NCBI GenBank assembly: GCA_948567375.1
Contig: OX419756.1
Span: forward strand, 43,998,552-44,062,551
Length of the DNA stretch: 64,000 nt
Source: Lunularia cruciata
Taxonomy: Eukaryota > Streptophyta > Marchantiopsida > Lunulariales > Lunulariaceae
Direction of reading: 5' to 3'
The stretch's first letter is position 1. Each line of letters starts with the position of its first letter. This document shows positions 11,007 through 25,400 of the stretch, one piece after another. The translations under genes were made by a program, and so were the position numbers. The notes under the pieces were generated by a model, which worked only from the letters and a program-made list of their open reading frames with translations, was not told the DNA's origin and searched no databases.

Positions 11007-14000
11007 GTATTGAGAATAGTGAAAATGGATAAAGAAGTTGGTAGATACTCGACTTTCTGTTGCAGTTAATTCTTTTCAGTGGACTCTTGAATAGCCCAAT
11101 ATCATCATAAAGGCTCTACTCAGATATGAAAACTCACTGACTTTTGCAAGAGAGACAATCAATCGACAACATTTTGCAGTTTACTTTGGATTCTATAGTT
11201 AAAAAAAGGAAAAAGAAAAAGAGGTACCTTTGCAACATCTTTGCAGATCTCTTCCAACAAGCAAGGTCTCAATACTTTGAGCGTTTAATACAACAGGAAA
11301 TAAGGCAGTCTCATCCTTCCAGGTGTTTATATTCTCATCTACTGAGATTCGGTAAAATGTGGTTACCCCAAAATGTTCAAGTACATCGATAAGAATAGGC
11401 GATCTAGTGATAAGGAATATGCATAAGAATCTTTACAATCTGCTGTTGTTTCATAAAGGAGGAGAATTGAGTAGTTACATGGAAGAGTCAAATGAACAGA
11501 AGAGCAAAGTTCAAGATATCGATCCCTTAATTGCGATGTCTTTTCATTTTTAATATAATCATATACTACTAGATGAAGTGAGTTACGAAGTTGCTTACAG
11601 TGTCTTTTTGTGAAATTTCATGGAGTTGGGGTGGGGGTTGTCAAACCTAGATGGTGGTTTCGAATCGTCTTCAGATTTGTCAATACTTCATTTGCCTCAT
11701 TGATAGCATTAGTAATTTCGCTGAATCGTGGTGTGAACCAAGAGTACCAGATTACTACATTTTGATGGAAACCTTTAACTACTTGAAAAATACCTTGAAA
11801 AATACCTTGAAAAATACTTGGCGATCGTGAAGTAATATAATCCCAAAGTTTCAGGTAATGGAAACAGAACCAGGAACATAACCTCCATACTTTACAAGTG
11901 GCAGATACTTGAGAGTTTTGTTCTCTAAGGCAATTCATGAGGATATAAGCAACCCTTTGAACGAACTCGATGTGAAGCAGACACAGACAACTTAACTTCT
12001 CTTTCATAATCACGATGAATGTTTTTGTTTGTTCTGGCCACAAGAGAACAGAAGAGAAAGTCGAAATACAACCACTGTAGTGAGGAAGAATAAAAGTACG
12101 TCCCCAATAATTTGAGCCGATGTTGAGATTCTTGGGATATATAAAACCATTTAAGGAACCATCCATCATCATCATCGTCTCATCCCTTTGAGGGAGCATC
12201 CCGAGTAAACTGAAAGAGATATAGCCTGGTAAGAAGCAGCAGCAGAAGCAGGGCGGAGGTAGAGGCACCTCTAGACTATCCCTGAAAGGTTAATGATGAA
12301 AGGTCTCGGTACTTGATGATGGGCTCTAATCTAATCAAGGAAAAGAACATCGTCTTGATGAGGAATTTGACACTCTAATACGGATAAAAGCTCGAGAGAT
12401 CGCCTGGGATCCACAGCGGGAGAATGGCTGTTTAGGAGACTGATCACAGTGTCATGATCCCATAATCACGTTTGGGAGGACGTTACCAAGGGGGGTGGTC
12501 GACGGAGTTGGCAAAGAATCTACGGAATTCACGCGTGCTTGGTTTGTGAGTGAGGAGGGGTGGTGCGTGACTTTAGAGAGGGGGATAAAGGGCGATGAGA
12601 GTGAGGGTGTCCCCCTATCTTTCAGAGATGGCAGAACTTTTCTTTTACGTTAAAAGATGGGACAGCTATGAGAGGAGCAGAAGATATTTTGACGCGTGTG
12701 AGACGAGCATTGCTCCAAAGATTACACGCCACGTATCGGCCTCGCGCTGGGTTTTGCTACAAGTGAAGCTACGCGACGTCTCGGGTTGGTCCTGCACAAT
12801 GCCGCCGGGAAGTGACAGCAGGAATATCCATCCGAAATCGGTGGGATGGATGGACAACTAACCGACCGGGAGATGAGGAGGTTCTGATCTGGTTTGGAGC
12901 CTACAGTACTGTTCGAGCGAACTTTACGACGGAGAGACTCGCAGAGCCGTCTGTTAAAACGCATTTGCTCTGCATCCTGGACGAATGACGGAACAGGAGA
13001 AGGGCGATTATTACCTCCGAGTAATCTTCCGACAATTTACCTGTTTCGACTCGCCGCGTATGCTCCCATATCCGGGGCGGGCCTGGGTGATGCATCATCC
13101 ACAGCTTTTCTTCGTCCCCCGCATGGACGGGTGGGACCAATACCAGTTGCTTCGCGATGTGGGGGTCCACAACTCGCACGGCATGCATGTGCATGAATGT
13201 GTGTGCTGGATGACGCCCATGCTGCTTACAAGGCATCATGCCAGTGCGACCCCAGTCTGGGTGGCTAGCCCGAGATTCATGCCAACCCACTGATTCTGCC
13301 CGATGACGTGCTCTACTCGATTAGTTCTCCTCTCCTTCCTTTTGTTAGATTTACACTACCACTACTGTACTCGTCCTCTCAACTACGCTTGCTTGTTGCT
13401 CACCACGCACAGTGTGTTGAGTGCGTGAGTCAATCAAGAGCGTCGTCAGTTCCTCCGGCCAGGCCATGCTCTTCTGCTTGCTACTGTGGTCGAGAGGAGC
13501 TTTGCCCCGCAGGTTGACATGCTTTGCTTCACGGACGCAGCGCACCACAGCTGTAAATCGGAGTCCGTCCGAGGTGATGTGTCGGCGGGGCTCCCTTCTC
13601 TGGCGCATGTAATTGTTGACGTCTCCTCTATCTGCGGCGACAGTGATTTCCCATTTCTTGCCGTGAAATGTTTGTCGGTGTTTGCGGACGTCCATGTTCC
13701 CCGGTGTACTTCCGCCTCTTGGACGTCGAAGGGCCACTGCTAGCTCCTCACACCCCGTCTCTCCAATGAAGAGGACCTCTTGAGATTTCCAGAGGCTGAC
13801 GAGGAAAGGAAAAGAGCCACTACCCCCCCCCCCCCGCCTTTACTTTCCTCACCAGGGACGCATGCATTTCCTATGCATTTGGAGCTTGATCTCCAGTACT
13901 TACAGAACATTCTTTCCAATCTCTCGCTCGATGTCAACCCTCTATACTTTGGGGGTTGATTGTCTTATTGGGCAATCGCTTTAAATCACCACTTCTTAGA

Positions 14001-17000
14001 GAAACCTCGAGGCATATCGTAGTTGTGCACGTTCGCCATTTCACTCCCCTCACAGTGGGATTGCTACAGTAAGTGTGTCCGTTCAAACCAGTGGCAATTT
14101 GCATGGATATGTGGCCTTTTCGAATCCTCGGAAGGGTGTTCTTCTTCGTCCAAGCCAGGGCGAGAATCTTCCATCTCCCTAAAAGAGTGCATGCACAGCA
14201 TTGTTCATGGTGATTGAGGAGGTTGACAAATTAATTATGGGGTCTGTTGGCGCTTTTGGACCTTACTGTAGCGTAGGTTTCTTCGAGCTGAGAAGACGAC
14301 ATGCGAGGAGCAGAATATAATTCACACTGGCTTCTCTCCCCTGAATTATGAAATTCCAAGTACGATTCAGTCGGGCTCATAGGTCGACATGTCATGAACG
14401 CAATCAAACTCCACTAAACACAGAATCAAGTAGTGGAGGAGAAGGCGTGAAGCAATCCGCAGGACGAGCTGATCGAGGTGGTTGAGAGGTAAGGGGTGGG
14501 GATGGAGGTGGTGGTGTAGCAAAAGATGATGTGATGTCATAAATTAAGAATGATCAAAAAGGGCGGATGGACTTTAAGAAGAATGTTAAGGGATGAAAGC
14601 AAGTCAGGTGATCGAGGCTGTTGGTAATTCATTCCATAAAGAAGATTGTTCGCTCACAGATCGGATTAGTGCTCTCAATAGCATTACGCCGGCGGAGTTA
14701 GTGATAAAGGCCGCCTACTACATTACTGAAGGGGACTTAAAACGCCGCCAAAGCCGTCTGGCAAATCATGTTTACGGTACCGCAGACTCGTAGTTCCCCT
14801 CGACTGCTTCCGGTACTCCTGTAAGTTGTGTTTATGATTCACCCAAATGTACTCCTTTCCATTATTATTAAGCCTCAGTTCATTCATCCCAAGTGGGAAC
14901 TCCACTCGCTAGACGTAGAGAAGGACGAGGACGAAGAAAAGAAGGATGAGGATAGTTCCCTTCATATTTATATCGGATTATTCTCCCTCCAAAAGATGTA
15001 GACTACGCTTTTCATGATCTATAGTCACGATGGACATGTAGTCTAAGGAATGATGCCGGACTGGAAACAAGAATATGCTGATGGCGAAAGGAGAAAGAAG
15101 AGCGTGGTGGTGGTGAGAGTTCCTAACGCTATACGAAAGTTCCCATTGAATATGCGTGGAAAGTGCGCATAGTGGGTGTAGTAATCGTGATAGCACCACA
15201 ACCAACGACTATGGTTTGCGAACCACAATCCTTTTGACTGAGCTACCACTATTTATCTGTTTTCCTAGCAATGATGGATCGATGCACACACAATTTCAAC
15301 TGAAGATGTCACTGAGTATTTCGCGTCTCTCTCTTCCATTTATCAAGGAGGGAGTAGAAGGGTTGGTGAAAGAAGAAGAGGGATCTTCCAAATGGGAGTG
15401 GTTGTAAGTACTTTTACTCGTTGAGGGTGCTCTCGAGGCTCCCAAATTCGCAAAGCGACTTTCCTCAACAAGAGACAAAAAAGCCTTTTGCGGTTCCACT
15501 GTACCGTAGATTCAATCCCAACCCATGTAGAGTAGTTGAGAGTGAAGGTTATCCAGAACCGGCGTGGTTAGTCTTTCTTTTCTTGTCAACCACGGTCGTC
15601 TTGAGGAGAGTTGGTTGCACATCCACGCACCTACGACCACGTGAAGTAGTGTTTTACAACAACACAACAATCGCAGCAGTGTGCTCCAATTTGAAACATT
15701 GGATCCCCCCCCCCCCACACACACAAAACCAAGCTGAGCATTTCGTTGAAATCGCCCATTTTACGTCCATGAGGACTACTACTGGTAGTTCTACCTTAGT
15801 AGAACTGCTTTATGCTGCCGAGGGCTTCCAATAATGTGGGCCAGCGACCAATCGTCGCCACAAGACGTGTGATGCAGAGTGCTCTCCTCTTCCCTTCACG
15901 TGTACTTGCAGACGGTCCACCTCAACCTCTAATACGGTAACCCCACCATACTCCGTCCGGTTGGTCGAAGGTAACTCAGGTTCACCTGACAACGAGAGGA
16001 GGTAACTCGGGTCCGGGCTGTTACGGTACACATTTTCGCATCGAATCGGATCCCATCGGAGTCAGCAGATCTATGTAAAAGATGGAAGGGAGGAATTGTT
16101 ATATGCGGCCGGAAACCAAACGCGACGGCCTGCAGCCGGCCGATCTGCGGAACTCTCGGTGCTGTTCATTGATGCGGCGCGAGAACGGAGCTACAGAAGG
16201 TTATGGATGGCAAGTCAGCCTCGGTCGGTCGACGACAGACTCGACACCTGAAAGTTGAGGAATTGGATAGGTATGCAACGTCATTGGCGATTTTGCACAG
16301 CCCACGCGCACGTCACGAACGAACGATGCACGGGCGCCCGTCACATCCGTCCCAACGTGAACCACGAGTACGTAGTCGCTCCCGAGAGGTGGGAAGTGCC
16401 CGTCGCGGCGCCTCGGTCATGGTCTTCTCTTTCCGCCGAGCCTGGGCTGGTCGTCCTTCCTTGCGCCGCCTCTTGTTGTGCCACCTTTCCCGTTCGTCTC
16501 GTCTTGATACAGTACCCCAGTCAACGACACTTTAACGGAGTAGGTTAGCCGCGTTCTGTTCGTCCCTCCCATTCTTGTGGAGTCTGAGTCGCTCGCTCGC
16601 TCGCTAACATTCGCTTTCCTCGTCTCTCGTCCCATGAGTGGCATACCACATGATTATTCACGCTAACACGAAAATTACAAGCTAATCGGATTCTGAGTAT
16701 CCTAACCGGCTCCAACTAGAGTTCCATTACCCCAAATCCCCCACCTTGGCTACGAATCACCTCACAGGTGTACGTAGAGCACGTATTTTAGCGAGCCTTC
16801 TAAGGCTAGCTAGGCAGCCATCAAGTTTCCTCATTAATGTTTGGAATCATTAATAGGTTTCTACTAAATTCCTCCCCCCGCTCATAAGAACTGGCGCTCT
16901 TCGTCTTCTTCGGCGATTGATGCCTCCCCTCCCCCTCCACCCAGCGCTTCCCATCTTTAAGAACTTCTCTCGGCTCTCCACAACTCCCTTTCTTAAGTAA

Positions 17001-17074
17001 ATCTTCTTCGTCCTCTCGTCCTCACACAGAACTTGTCATCTTCTCCTTCTCGGCTTCTCGTTTCTCCTCCTCTA
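11007..17074. other. Intergenic, no gene recognised
   Basis: About 6 kb without a gene I can support. The longest frame, minus 11618-12268, lacks a good ATG, and its Ile-Phe-Gln-Gly repeats come from a short DNA tandem repeat near 11.79-11.82 kb. The 12.6-13.9 kb part is richer in GC and has overlapping open frames in several registers, none with a domain. Poly-C runs occur at 13823-13835 and 15705-15716. The last kilobase probably includes the promoter and start of the long leader of the LBD gene. Confidence 0.4.
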
Positions 17075-17150
17075 CTCAAAACGTCCTGCGCACTTCTGTC
17101 TTCTGTCTCGAACTCAAAACGTCTTACTCATTTCTGTCTTCTGTCTCGAA
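17075..17150. repeat. 38-bp direct tandem duplication upstream of the LBD gene
   Basis: Two head-to-tail copies (17075-17112 and 17113-17150) beginning CTCAAAACGTC and ending in TTCTGTCTCGAA, with a few differences near the middle. The block is pyrimidine-rich and about 0.85 kb before the LBD start, so it may lie in the transcribed leader or the promoter. Confidence 0.9.
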
Positions 17151-17996
17151 CAGGATTTAGGTGGTTGTTCCCAGAGGTCCGCCAAGACTAGGAGCGCCAA
17201 GCCAACATACACGCACAAAGCCGCAAAGCTGGACCTTTGCACCTGACAGGTTATTTTGATCACCGTCACCACATTCCATTTAGAGGGGAAAATAAGCCGA
17301 TTCTGGACTGGAATAGCTTTGCAGCGACGGAAGAGCGCGCTCTCAGGTGACAGGAGGCTCGCGCGTACTCGTCCAATGTGTTCCTCGGTCATGATCGTCT
17401 GCTTCCCCGGATCTCGTTAAGGACATTGAGATTTTCTCGGGACGATTCTCGCAGGTGGTCGAAACATTTAGGGACAGACGAGCGGAGGAAGCTCATAGAT
17501 CTGGATCATCGGTTTTTAGCATAGCTAGGTTCTTGAGCGCCGGTGCAGGAAGGTTTTACAGCTCAAGCTGCTTGTTATTGGCCAAACTCTACCCACCCAA
17601 CAAACACCAAGAAAGGGGTAAGCCAGCTAATTTCATACTGTTTATGGCGTTCATTGACATTTAGTCTTTTCGGGACTCAGTGGTGGTGTATGAAACCTTC
17701 TCGTCGTAGGAACTACAGCTATTGGTTGGCTGGATTGCCCCTGCGATTCAGCCTGGACCCAAAGGCGAGGGATCAAGGGTATATTTGTTTGCATGCATAT
17801 CTGATGTCCCCATTGCTGTTCCATCGTGTTCCGCATCTTGAGCCTCTGCATCTTGTACGTGGTGCCCTCTCAAGTTGCATTAGTTACCATGGTCTTCCCA
17901 ATTGAAGCTAAAGGCAAGAAGGAACTGATCAATTTCTTTGCCGTGGCTTCTCAGGGAGAGTTGCGAGAGACGAAAGACTACCAAAAGAAGAAAGCG

Positions 17997-19428
17997 ATGA
18001 GCTGCAATGGCTGCAGAGTTTTGCGCAAAGGTTGCAGTGAATCCTGTGTCCTGCGCCCCTGCTTGCAGTGGATAGACAGCCCAGACGCGCAAGGAAATGC
18101 CACCGTTTTTGTTGCGAAATTTTTTGGCCGATCTGGACTCATGGGATTCATCAGTGCTGTTCCTGCAAGCGAAAGGACTGGTATGCACGCACTACCATCT
18201 TGACATGCTTAGACTTCTCGTTTTGTGCACACGCAAGATACCATTTCCCGCTTAGAATTTTCTTAGGCACCGATTAGATACGTGTTTTATTTCAATATTT
18301 CGTCCAGCTGAGGGTGACGTTCTTATTTCAATCTTTCGTTCTGGATGTGCAGCGGTTTTCAAGTCTTTGCTTTACGAAGCTTGCGGACGGACTGTGAATC
18401 CCGTGTACGGTGCGGTTGGGCTTCTGTGGTCTGCAAATTGGAGTTTCTGCGAAGCTGCGGTTGCCCAAGTGTTGAAGACCGGGACTCTGAGACCTCCATC
18501 TCCGTCATCTTTGGGGGCTGGTGTCAAGTCAATGGCGACTCATGGTGGAGCCCCCTATCCGACCTCGGTGAATACTTCACCGAAGAGTTTCCCCAGCGTT
18601 CCTACGGAAGCTTCACACCTCTCCCTCACGAGCGACAAACCTGAACAATTGGCCGCGGATGAGTTCCGGAAGATGAACACCCGTCGGGTGCCGAATGGGA
18701 GTAATCAAATGGGAAGTCCCGTACAGGGGGCCGAACATGTGGATAACAACAACAGAAGCCCAGAGACGAATGGAGAGGCGAACTGGAAAATCGGCAGTAA
18801 TGTGCAGCAATGGACAAATCCACAGGGTAACAATGTGCCCGTTGGGATTTACTGTAAGCCGATGTTCAATTCACCTCGGGTGAACTCGGGAAGGAATATC
18901 GCTGCAAACCATCAAGAGAAGCAAGAGCAGGAGGAAGGGAGAACGACCGACGGGCCTTTGCCTCCTGTGGTTTTAGCTCCTGTCGCTCGAAGGGTGAAGA
19001 TGCGTACCAACTCTCCTGTTCGACCATACTCCATTGACTTGAGCGTAGCTGCTTCCGAGTTGCACGGAACAGCAGATAATGAGGAGGAGCGAGAAAAGTT
19101 GGAGCTGGACCTGAAGCTGAGTACCTGCTCCACCGCTCCTTCTCCCTCCACCAAGCAGCAGTACTCTAATGGGTCGAGAGGGATAAAGAGAGTATTAAGC
19201 CCTAACACCTCGGAATCTGCAAACTCGGAGGGATCTGTAACCAGCCTCAACAGTACCTGCGTTCTGTCCCTCTCTCAGGGTTCTGATACTTGGAAGGTAG
19301 CTGCTCCATCCGTGTCCCAGGGATCTAATGGTTGGAACTGCTCGAATACTACGGCCGCGGGTGGGGGTGCACCCTCTATCAACAGCAACTCACCACGAAA
19401 GGCTCTTTCTCTTTTCCAGAGCCCCTGA
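17997..19428 (+). CDS. Class II LOB-domain (LBD) transcription factor, two exons
   Basis: Plant-specific DNA-binding protein of the nucleus. Exon 1 is 17997-18180 and exon 2 is 18353-19428 (stop TGA). The 172-bp GT-AG intron splits the codon after the first base, at SERTG/AVFKSLL. The protein is about 419 residues. Residues 1-100 form the LOB domain: a CX2CX6CX3C block beginning [15 protein letters not shown], then the GAS block ([29 protein letters not shown]). The class I leucine-zipper spacing is absent, and the start and [12 protein letters not shown] motif are typical of class II (LBD37-42 type, linked in angiosperms to nitrogen and anthocyanin regulation). The long C-terminal tail is low-complexity. 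It contains LELDLKLS, an EAR-like LxLxL motif, so repression is a fair inference. The start at 17997 follows the family. An in-frame ATG at 17889 would add 36 residues. Confidence 0.93.
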
Positions 19429-22400
19429 GTCATGACGACACATACTCCACAGGGAAGAGGCGCGAGTTCAGTCGACCGAACCGATGGATTTGGATTACAA
19501 TTTTCCCTCGACCCCCGACGAAGCAAGGAAAGAAAGTGAGAAATTTTTTGAGAATTTTGCGGTTGCCTGCCCCTTTTAACCGCGTTGTCCCTGAGTATTG
19601 TGAGGTACAGCAGTTACTGAGGTTAGTTAGGTACTGTGACTATACCCCATTTCAAAAGTTCCGAGTCATATCTGCATCCATCTTGGGGTCTTGTTAATGA
19701 TTTTGGATAGTAAACCTGTTTGTTATTCCATCTTGAAGCAGACCTATGTAAAGGTTTCGACAGAGAGCCCCACGAGCCATTTTTGAACAAGAGTTAGACA
19801 GTCTAGTCTGTACGGGAAATTCCAACCAAGGCAAACGACCCTGGAGCTGTGATCAAGAGTCAAAATACGTCTGTATACATCCGCCACTGTTAGGTTTTTC
19901 AGGTTTTTTCTAAACGAACTCTTCTGAGATTTTTCTATACAACCCAATTTTTCGAGTGGTACTCCACAACAGAAGGTGGATCTCCAAAAACTTTTGGTGT
20001 ACATGCACGGCATCATCTTTCTAGAGTCATCCAACTGATGCACATTCAAGCATCATCAATAAAAGTTACTTCGATCTGATCAGATTCTGCATGCGAGTGC
20101 CGTTGAATTATCCTTTCGAGCAATGGGAAATGTTCAGAACAGCCCGAAATTCACGTTGGTGCTATGATTTAATAGGCGGAGAGGAGAAATAAACCTTGTT
20201 CCACGGAATTCGCTGCTGCTGAGGTGATGGAGCTGAATCTACCCACCATTGGATGCAGATTCTAGGATAGAATGTAAACGTTTTGGTACATTGCGTTTGG
20301 AGTAGAAAAACTATGGCTTGTCCGACTAAGTAGCGCCAAATGATGTTAGTGATCACCAAACTGGCTAGTGACAACGTGAATTTGTTAACTCGATGGGTGC
20401 CCAGATCGCGGGCTTGATTGTAAATGGCCTCGCCCTCTGCTTGTGTTTACTTTCACGATCAGCACTTATCACGGTGCAACAGATCGTGTCTCCTTAGATG
20501 AATTGCAAGGCATGACTAATGACAAAGCATGTATAAAGAAGAAACATGGATAAAGCGAATTGTTCTCAATCAAGACGATTGAAATTGATTTCGAACTAAC
20601 CATCACCAAACACCAAAAACTAAAGAATCAGACTATTGCACGAAATTGGGCTCTTTTTCCTTCTGTATCCAGTACTGTTGGCAATTAAAGAAGGAACCCA
20701 TGACACGGAGATGACGAGACGAAAACTGAAGGAAACATGAGTGGTGAACTGAACAAAAAGTTACTGATTAATCATTCCGACGAGTGTAAAGACATGAAAA
20801 TGATAATATTTGAGAAATAACATTGATAATAATTACCACGCGGATATAGTCGACGAAACTCTTGTAAGATATTTTCTATCTAGTTTTCCTTCTTTTATTC
20901 GTAACCAAAGATAACAAGAAATCTCTTTTCTTTCGTTACTAAAAAGAATGAGGAATCTCTTCTTCGGTTGATTACTTGTAATTCAACCGAAGATCTGCTT
21001 TAGTAGAATGAATGTTCGTGTTTGCACTGACATGTAATCTAATTGGGTTTGAGAAATCTTCATTTCACACAAATTCTATTGAATTATTCATGGTTTCATG
21101 ATAATATCCATTTTGAGCAAGCGAAGTAAGCATATGCTCTCCAGCCATCATCGTCAGAGTTGTAAACCTAAACCTCACTTGTAGGACGTGATCTTTGATA
21201 CGCTCCAAACCATCTAATGATGATACTTTAGAAGAATTTAAGGTGTTGAAGTGTTGGTAGAATATTGTAAAGTACTGATTAGCGATCGAGTGTAGAACAC
21301 TGATGGTTTTCGATTGAGAGTGAAATTAAAGGAGTGATGTGGCTATAAAATTAATTAGAGATTAATCGATGGTTCGATGGTAGTGGAAGAGTTCTTGACC
21401 GTTAGGAGTAAAGAAATAGTCTCGATCGAGAGTGGTGTCACTGAGTGGTCTCACTCACCGAGTTTCTCTTGGGGAGAAAATAAGAGTAAAGAAATGATTT
21501 TGCTCGAGACTAAGGAAATGATCTGATACAGTTTCTCTATCAACGATTTCACTAACTAATAGTCTCACGGATCCCGCGACCCGAAGTTCACTGGATCTCA
21601 TCGAGATTTCCTGTTCGAGATACTTGATCGAATATTTACATATGAATACATTCTACTCAATTAGGGTGGGTCTATTAGATCGAATAGCTCAAGTCAGTCA
21701 TAGTCATACATTCATTCTTTTATTCCTGTGGATAGTCAACGATAAGTGTATGTTCCTTTCTTTCGATTCATTCTCAGGTACAGTAATGCGACGCGATTTG
21801 GTGCGGGAACAAAAGAGTAAGTTGATACCCCACCGACTGCCATTAACATCTATGTTCCTCACGTAATCTCGGGCCTGTTTTGCCGAGGTTTCCGTGAAGC
21901 TGTTACGGTTCTACAGACAGCAAGGCTACCGGTACCCGAAGTAGATGATCCAGTACAAAATCTCCCCCCCCCCCCCCCCACCATATGAGGACAAAAGCCG
22001 TATCTTCAACTTTTTATACGCAGCGAAACGATGGTGTGCGAGTACGGAAAGGACACAGGTGTGAGAATTAAGGTTTGGCGCGGAGCGCGGCTGCTGCTGG
22101 CTCTGGAGGGATGGATGGATGGATGTTACAACAACTTGCAGAAGCATCTCGAAACGTTACACCTGAGGTTGGGAAGAAGCAGAAGAATCTTCTTGACATT
22201 TCGCGGAGTTCTGTATTGACCGGCTCGTTGCAACTTCGAGTGGTGGAAGTCGTCGGAGACTGACTGACTGACTGGCTGGCTGACTGGACTGAATGACTGC
22301 CTAAGAGCTTATGATCGAGACTGCAGCTGCTACCGTATGGTCTCCACACTTCTTGCAAGCGTTTTCTTGTGGTCTTGTTCATTGGAGAGAACACGTGCGA

Positions 22401-25400
22401 GAGCTACTGCTGCTGCTGGTCGTGGATGGACACGACACTGGAGTACTTTAGGTGGAGCTCGAGAGAGTTTTAAACGTTTTGCTAAGAAATCGCTCCCGTT
22501 AATCAGATCCACCGCGTACTGTAATTATAATGTAATCGGTGAGTTCAAGATCACCATCTAATCCACATTCCAGGTGCATCCCCCTCCGAAGCCGGCAATA
22601 AAGACATGTAGTGCTGAACAATGTTGATGCGACGATTCAATTGCCGTAGTTTACAAAGCTTCAATTCTGACGTCAAGAACCTCTCCATACAATGTGAAAC
22701 TTCTAGCATCCCTGTTCACTAATTTTACCATGCAGCTGTATGACTACAGAACCATGAAAGGGCAAAATCTTGTTTGGGTCAGGATTGCGCGAGATATTAC
22801 TGATCAGGAGTACTTCTTGTTGAAATGACGTTACGTCTAAGAGCGTTACTCAAAGTCGTCAAACAAGGTTTCAACAGTCTCACGCCCTTCAGGTCCTTCT
22901 TTCGTAAAGCCAAAGAAAGTCTCCTTCGGACTCTGTGCGAGGGTCACAGCCTTTCGACGAGGTAAGTTTTTACTGGAAGTCTCGCAAGGTTAAAAGCGCC
23001 ATTTGTTACCGAACACCGTAACTATTCCCCACTTCTCGCGATAATTGACGATGGACTCAAAACATAGGGGATTGATGCCTTCGGTATTCTTTGAAACTTT
23101 GAATCATTTTGCGCCCAGCGAGAATTAACTCATACCAGAATACATATGTTATCCAATCGATATTCAATCGTGGCGCATGAGGTGTAATTGATTGGATGAC
23201 AACTAGAAGGAGAACAATGAATTTCTAACTTGCCGGCAGTGCGAATCTTCAAGACTCTTAACAAACTACTCCATGAATTCGGAACTACAGTAGTACGATA
23301 TGGCCAAGCCATTGATCGATAGAACAGACACACAGCTCCTCCTCTACGGATAGTCACGGTCAGTGCGTGGACACTTGGACAGGATGGAATCAAACACCGT
23401 AGAGCCTAGGTAAGCTCAGCAGTAGGATCCAGATGAGGAGATTCACCTGGAAAGATCCGCCTTTCGTTCACACAGGCTTCATGTGGAAGCCAGTGAGTCC
23501 AAAAGACTGGCAGTCCCAGACAAGAGAAGACTGAGTGGCAGACGTATGTAATTTGCGCTTCCCCCCTCCCTCACACCTTCTTTCCAACACCCAACTAAGC
23601 GCGAGCGAGAAAGTGAGACGGAAAGCGAAGACGGAAAGAGCAGGACGGTCAAGCTAGAGAGAGAGAGAGAGGGCGGTGGTCTCATACGTTGTCGCGTTCA
23701 CAACTGACATGCAAGAGAAACCTCCAGCAGTACCGGTAACAACAGCAGCAGGATCTACATAAGCTGATAACTCATCTAACAACTTCTTTCTCCTCCACTG
23801 GATAAGATCAATGAGCCCATCCCTTGCTCCCTGATGAAAGTTCCGAGTCGATCACAAACAAAAAGCTGTCACGTTACCCGTCCCAAAAGAGCCAATTCCC
23901 GTTGCTCCCGTAGCCGAGGAAAAGTAACGAGCTACTATAGAAAATCTTCATTACCACCAATTACTATCAACAATCATTCTTTGCCTTCCTTCCCTTTCCT
24001 TTCTTTCCCTTCCCTGCTGTCACTATCTGACTTTTTCGTCCGCTTACACTCCTCTCGATGTCCACACTCTCAAGCGCATCAATCATAACTTAGATGTGCG
24101 GAACAGTAGACGTGAACTCCCTTGATTCGGTGGAGGGCCGCGCTTCACTTTTTTGTCAGTTCGGTGCCCCTTATGGTCACGCATCGGCTGCTGACTCCTT
24201 CCTTGCCCCCTTCCTTCTTTCCACATGCCCTGCGTTCCCGAGTCCGAGGATACCAACAATCCTTTCGTCCCGAGAAAAGGCCCCAACTGTCACCTCGCCT
24301 TCGTGGCAACTCATCCTCGCTTCGCAGCGAGGACTGGCCCCCTCCATGGGTCCACGTCGGCAGATATCGCCTTCCGGCTGACTTCAAGGAAGTCCTCTTC
24401 TTTCCTTCAACGAGAATCCCACGGCTGTCGGCTAGCCATCCTTCAACTGCGTAGATTCACGTCAGTCGCAGTTCCTTTTCCCTCTTCCCTGCCGTGGTTG
24501 TCCTCCTCGTGGGCGTCCCTGACTTGTGGGGGATTAATGAACTAATTATAAGCAGTAAGTGGAGGCACAAGGAGGAGTTATGACGCCGATTACTGACTTG
24601 GCCAAAACACGAACTCCTCGGAGAAAGAAACTGCATTATGCTGAAATGGAAATGGAAATAAAGACCGCTCATGGCTACCTACCAACACTTTGCGTGGCAA
24701 ACTCAAGTGCTGGAGATAGCAAGGGTTTATTAACAGGGGTTGGAGGAAGAGGGAGTTTATATGGATTCGTAAGGGAAAGTGTGTGCTCACCTATGATTAT
24801 ATAATGTTACAATCCAAAAAGACAAATCTAATAAGTCGCAGATGATGGTGATGAGGGATAATTGTGATCGGGGAAGTATGCATGGGAATCTGTGGAAGCA
24901 TTGCATTTTCCCTTGTCCGTTTAGCTTATAAGTTTTGTATTAAGAAGATGTTTTAGTTCTTCCCAAAATGGAAATATTTAAATATATTTTGAACTCAATA
25001 TTAATTATACTTATAAAGGAGATTTTTGAGTGTAGATTTTAAGATTTTTTTAAGTATTTCTGTAATTGGATATTATCCAAAGAAGACCACATCCATCAAC
25101 CAACAGAAATTTTCTGTATGACATAGAGGACATACAAATGATAGAAGTAGATTAATTCATATTTTAAGAAAAAGAGATTGCATAAGAAGACATCTTTCTC
25201 ATAAAAAATGCATTGATCATAAATCATTCCCGTTAGCTTTAGATCATATAGAACCATTTGAAATCAAAAATAAAAATTAGAAAATAGAGAGAGACCTGTA
25301 GAAATTCGATCATCGTGGATAATCAGATGCATGCCATGGAGAATTTCTTGAGTTTCAATTATATCATCTCGTTACTGCAGGGATTCACTGCAGCTTCACA

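Noticed and set aside
11618-12268. 216-codon minus-strand open frame
   Set aside because: It lacks a good ATG start, shows no domain, and its repeated Ile-Phe-Gln-Gly comes from a short DNA tandem repeat. I treat it as chance.
24094-24545. Overlapping GC-rich frames on both strands
   Set aside because: Open in several registers because of composition; no motif, no consistent splice structure.
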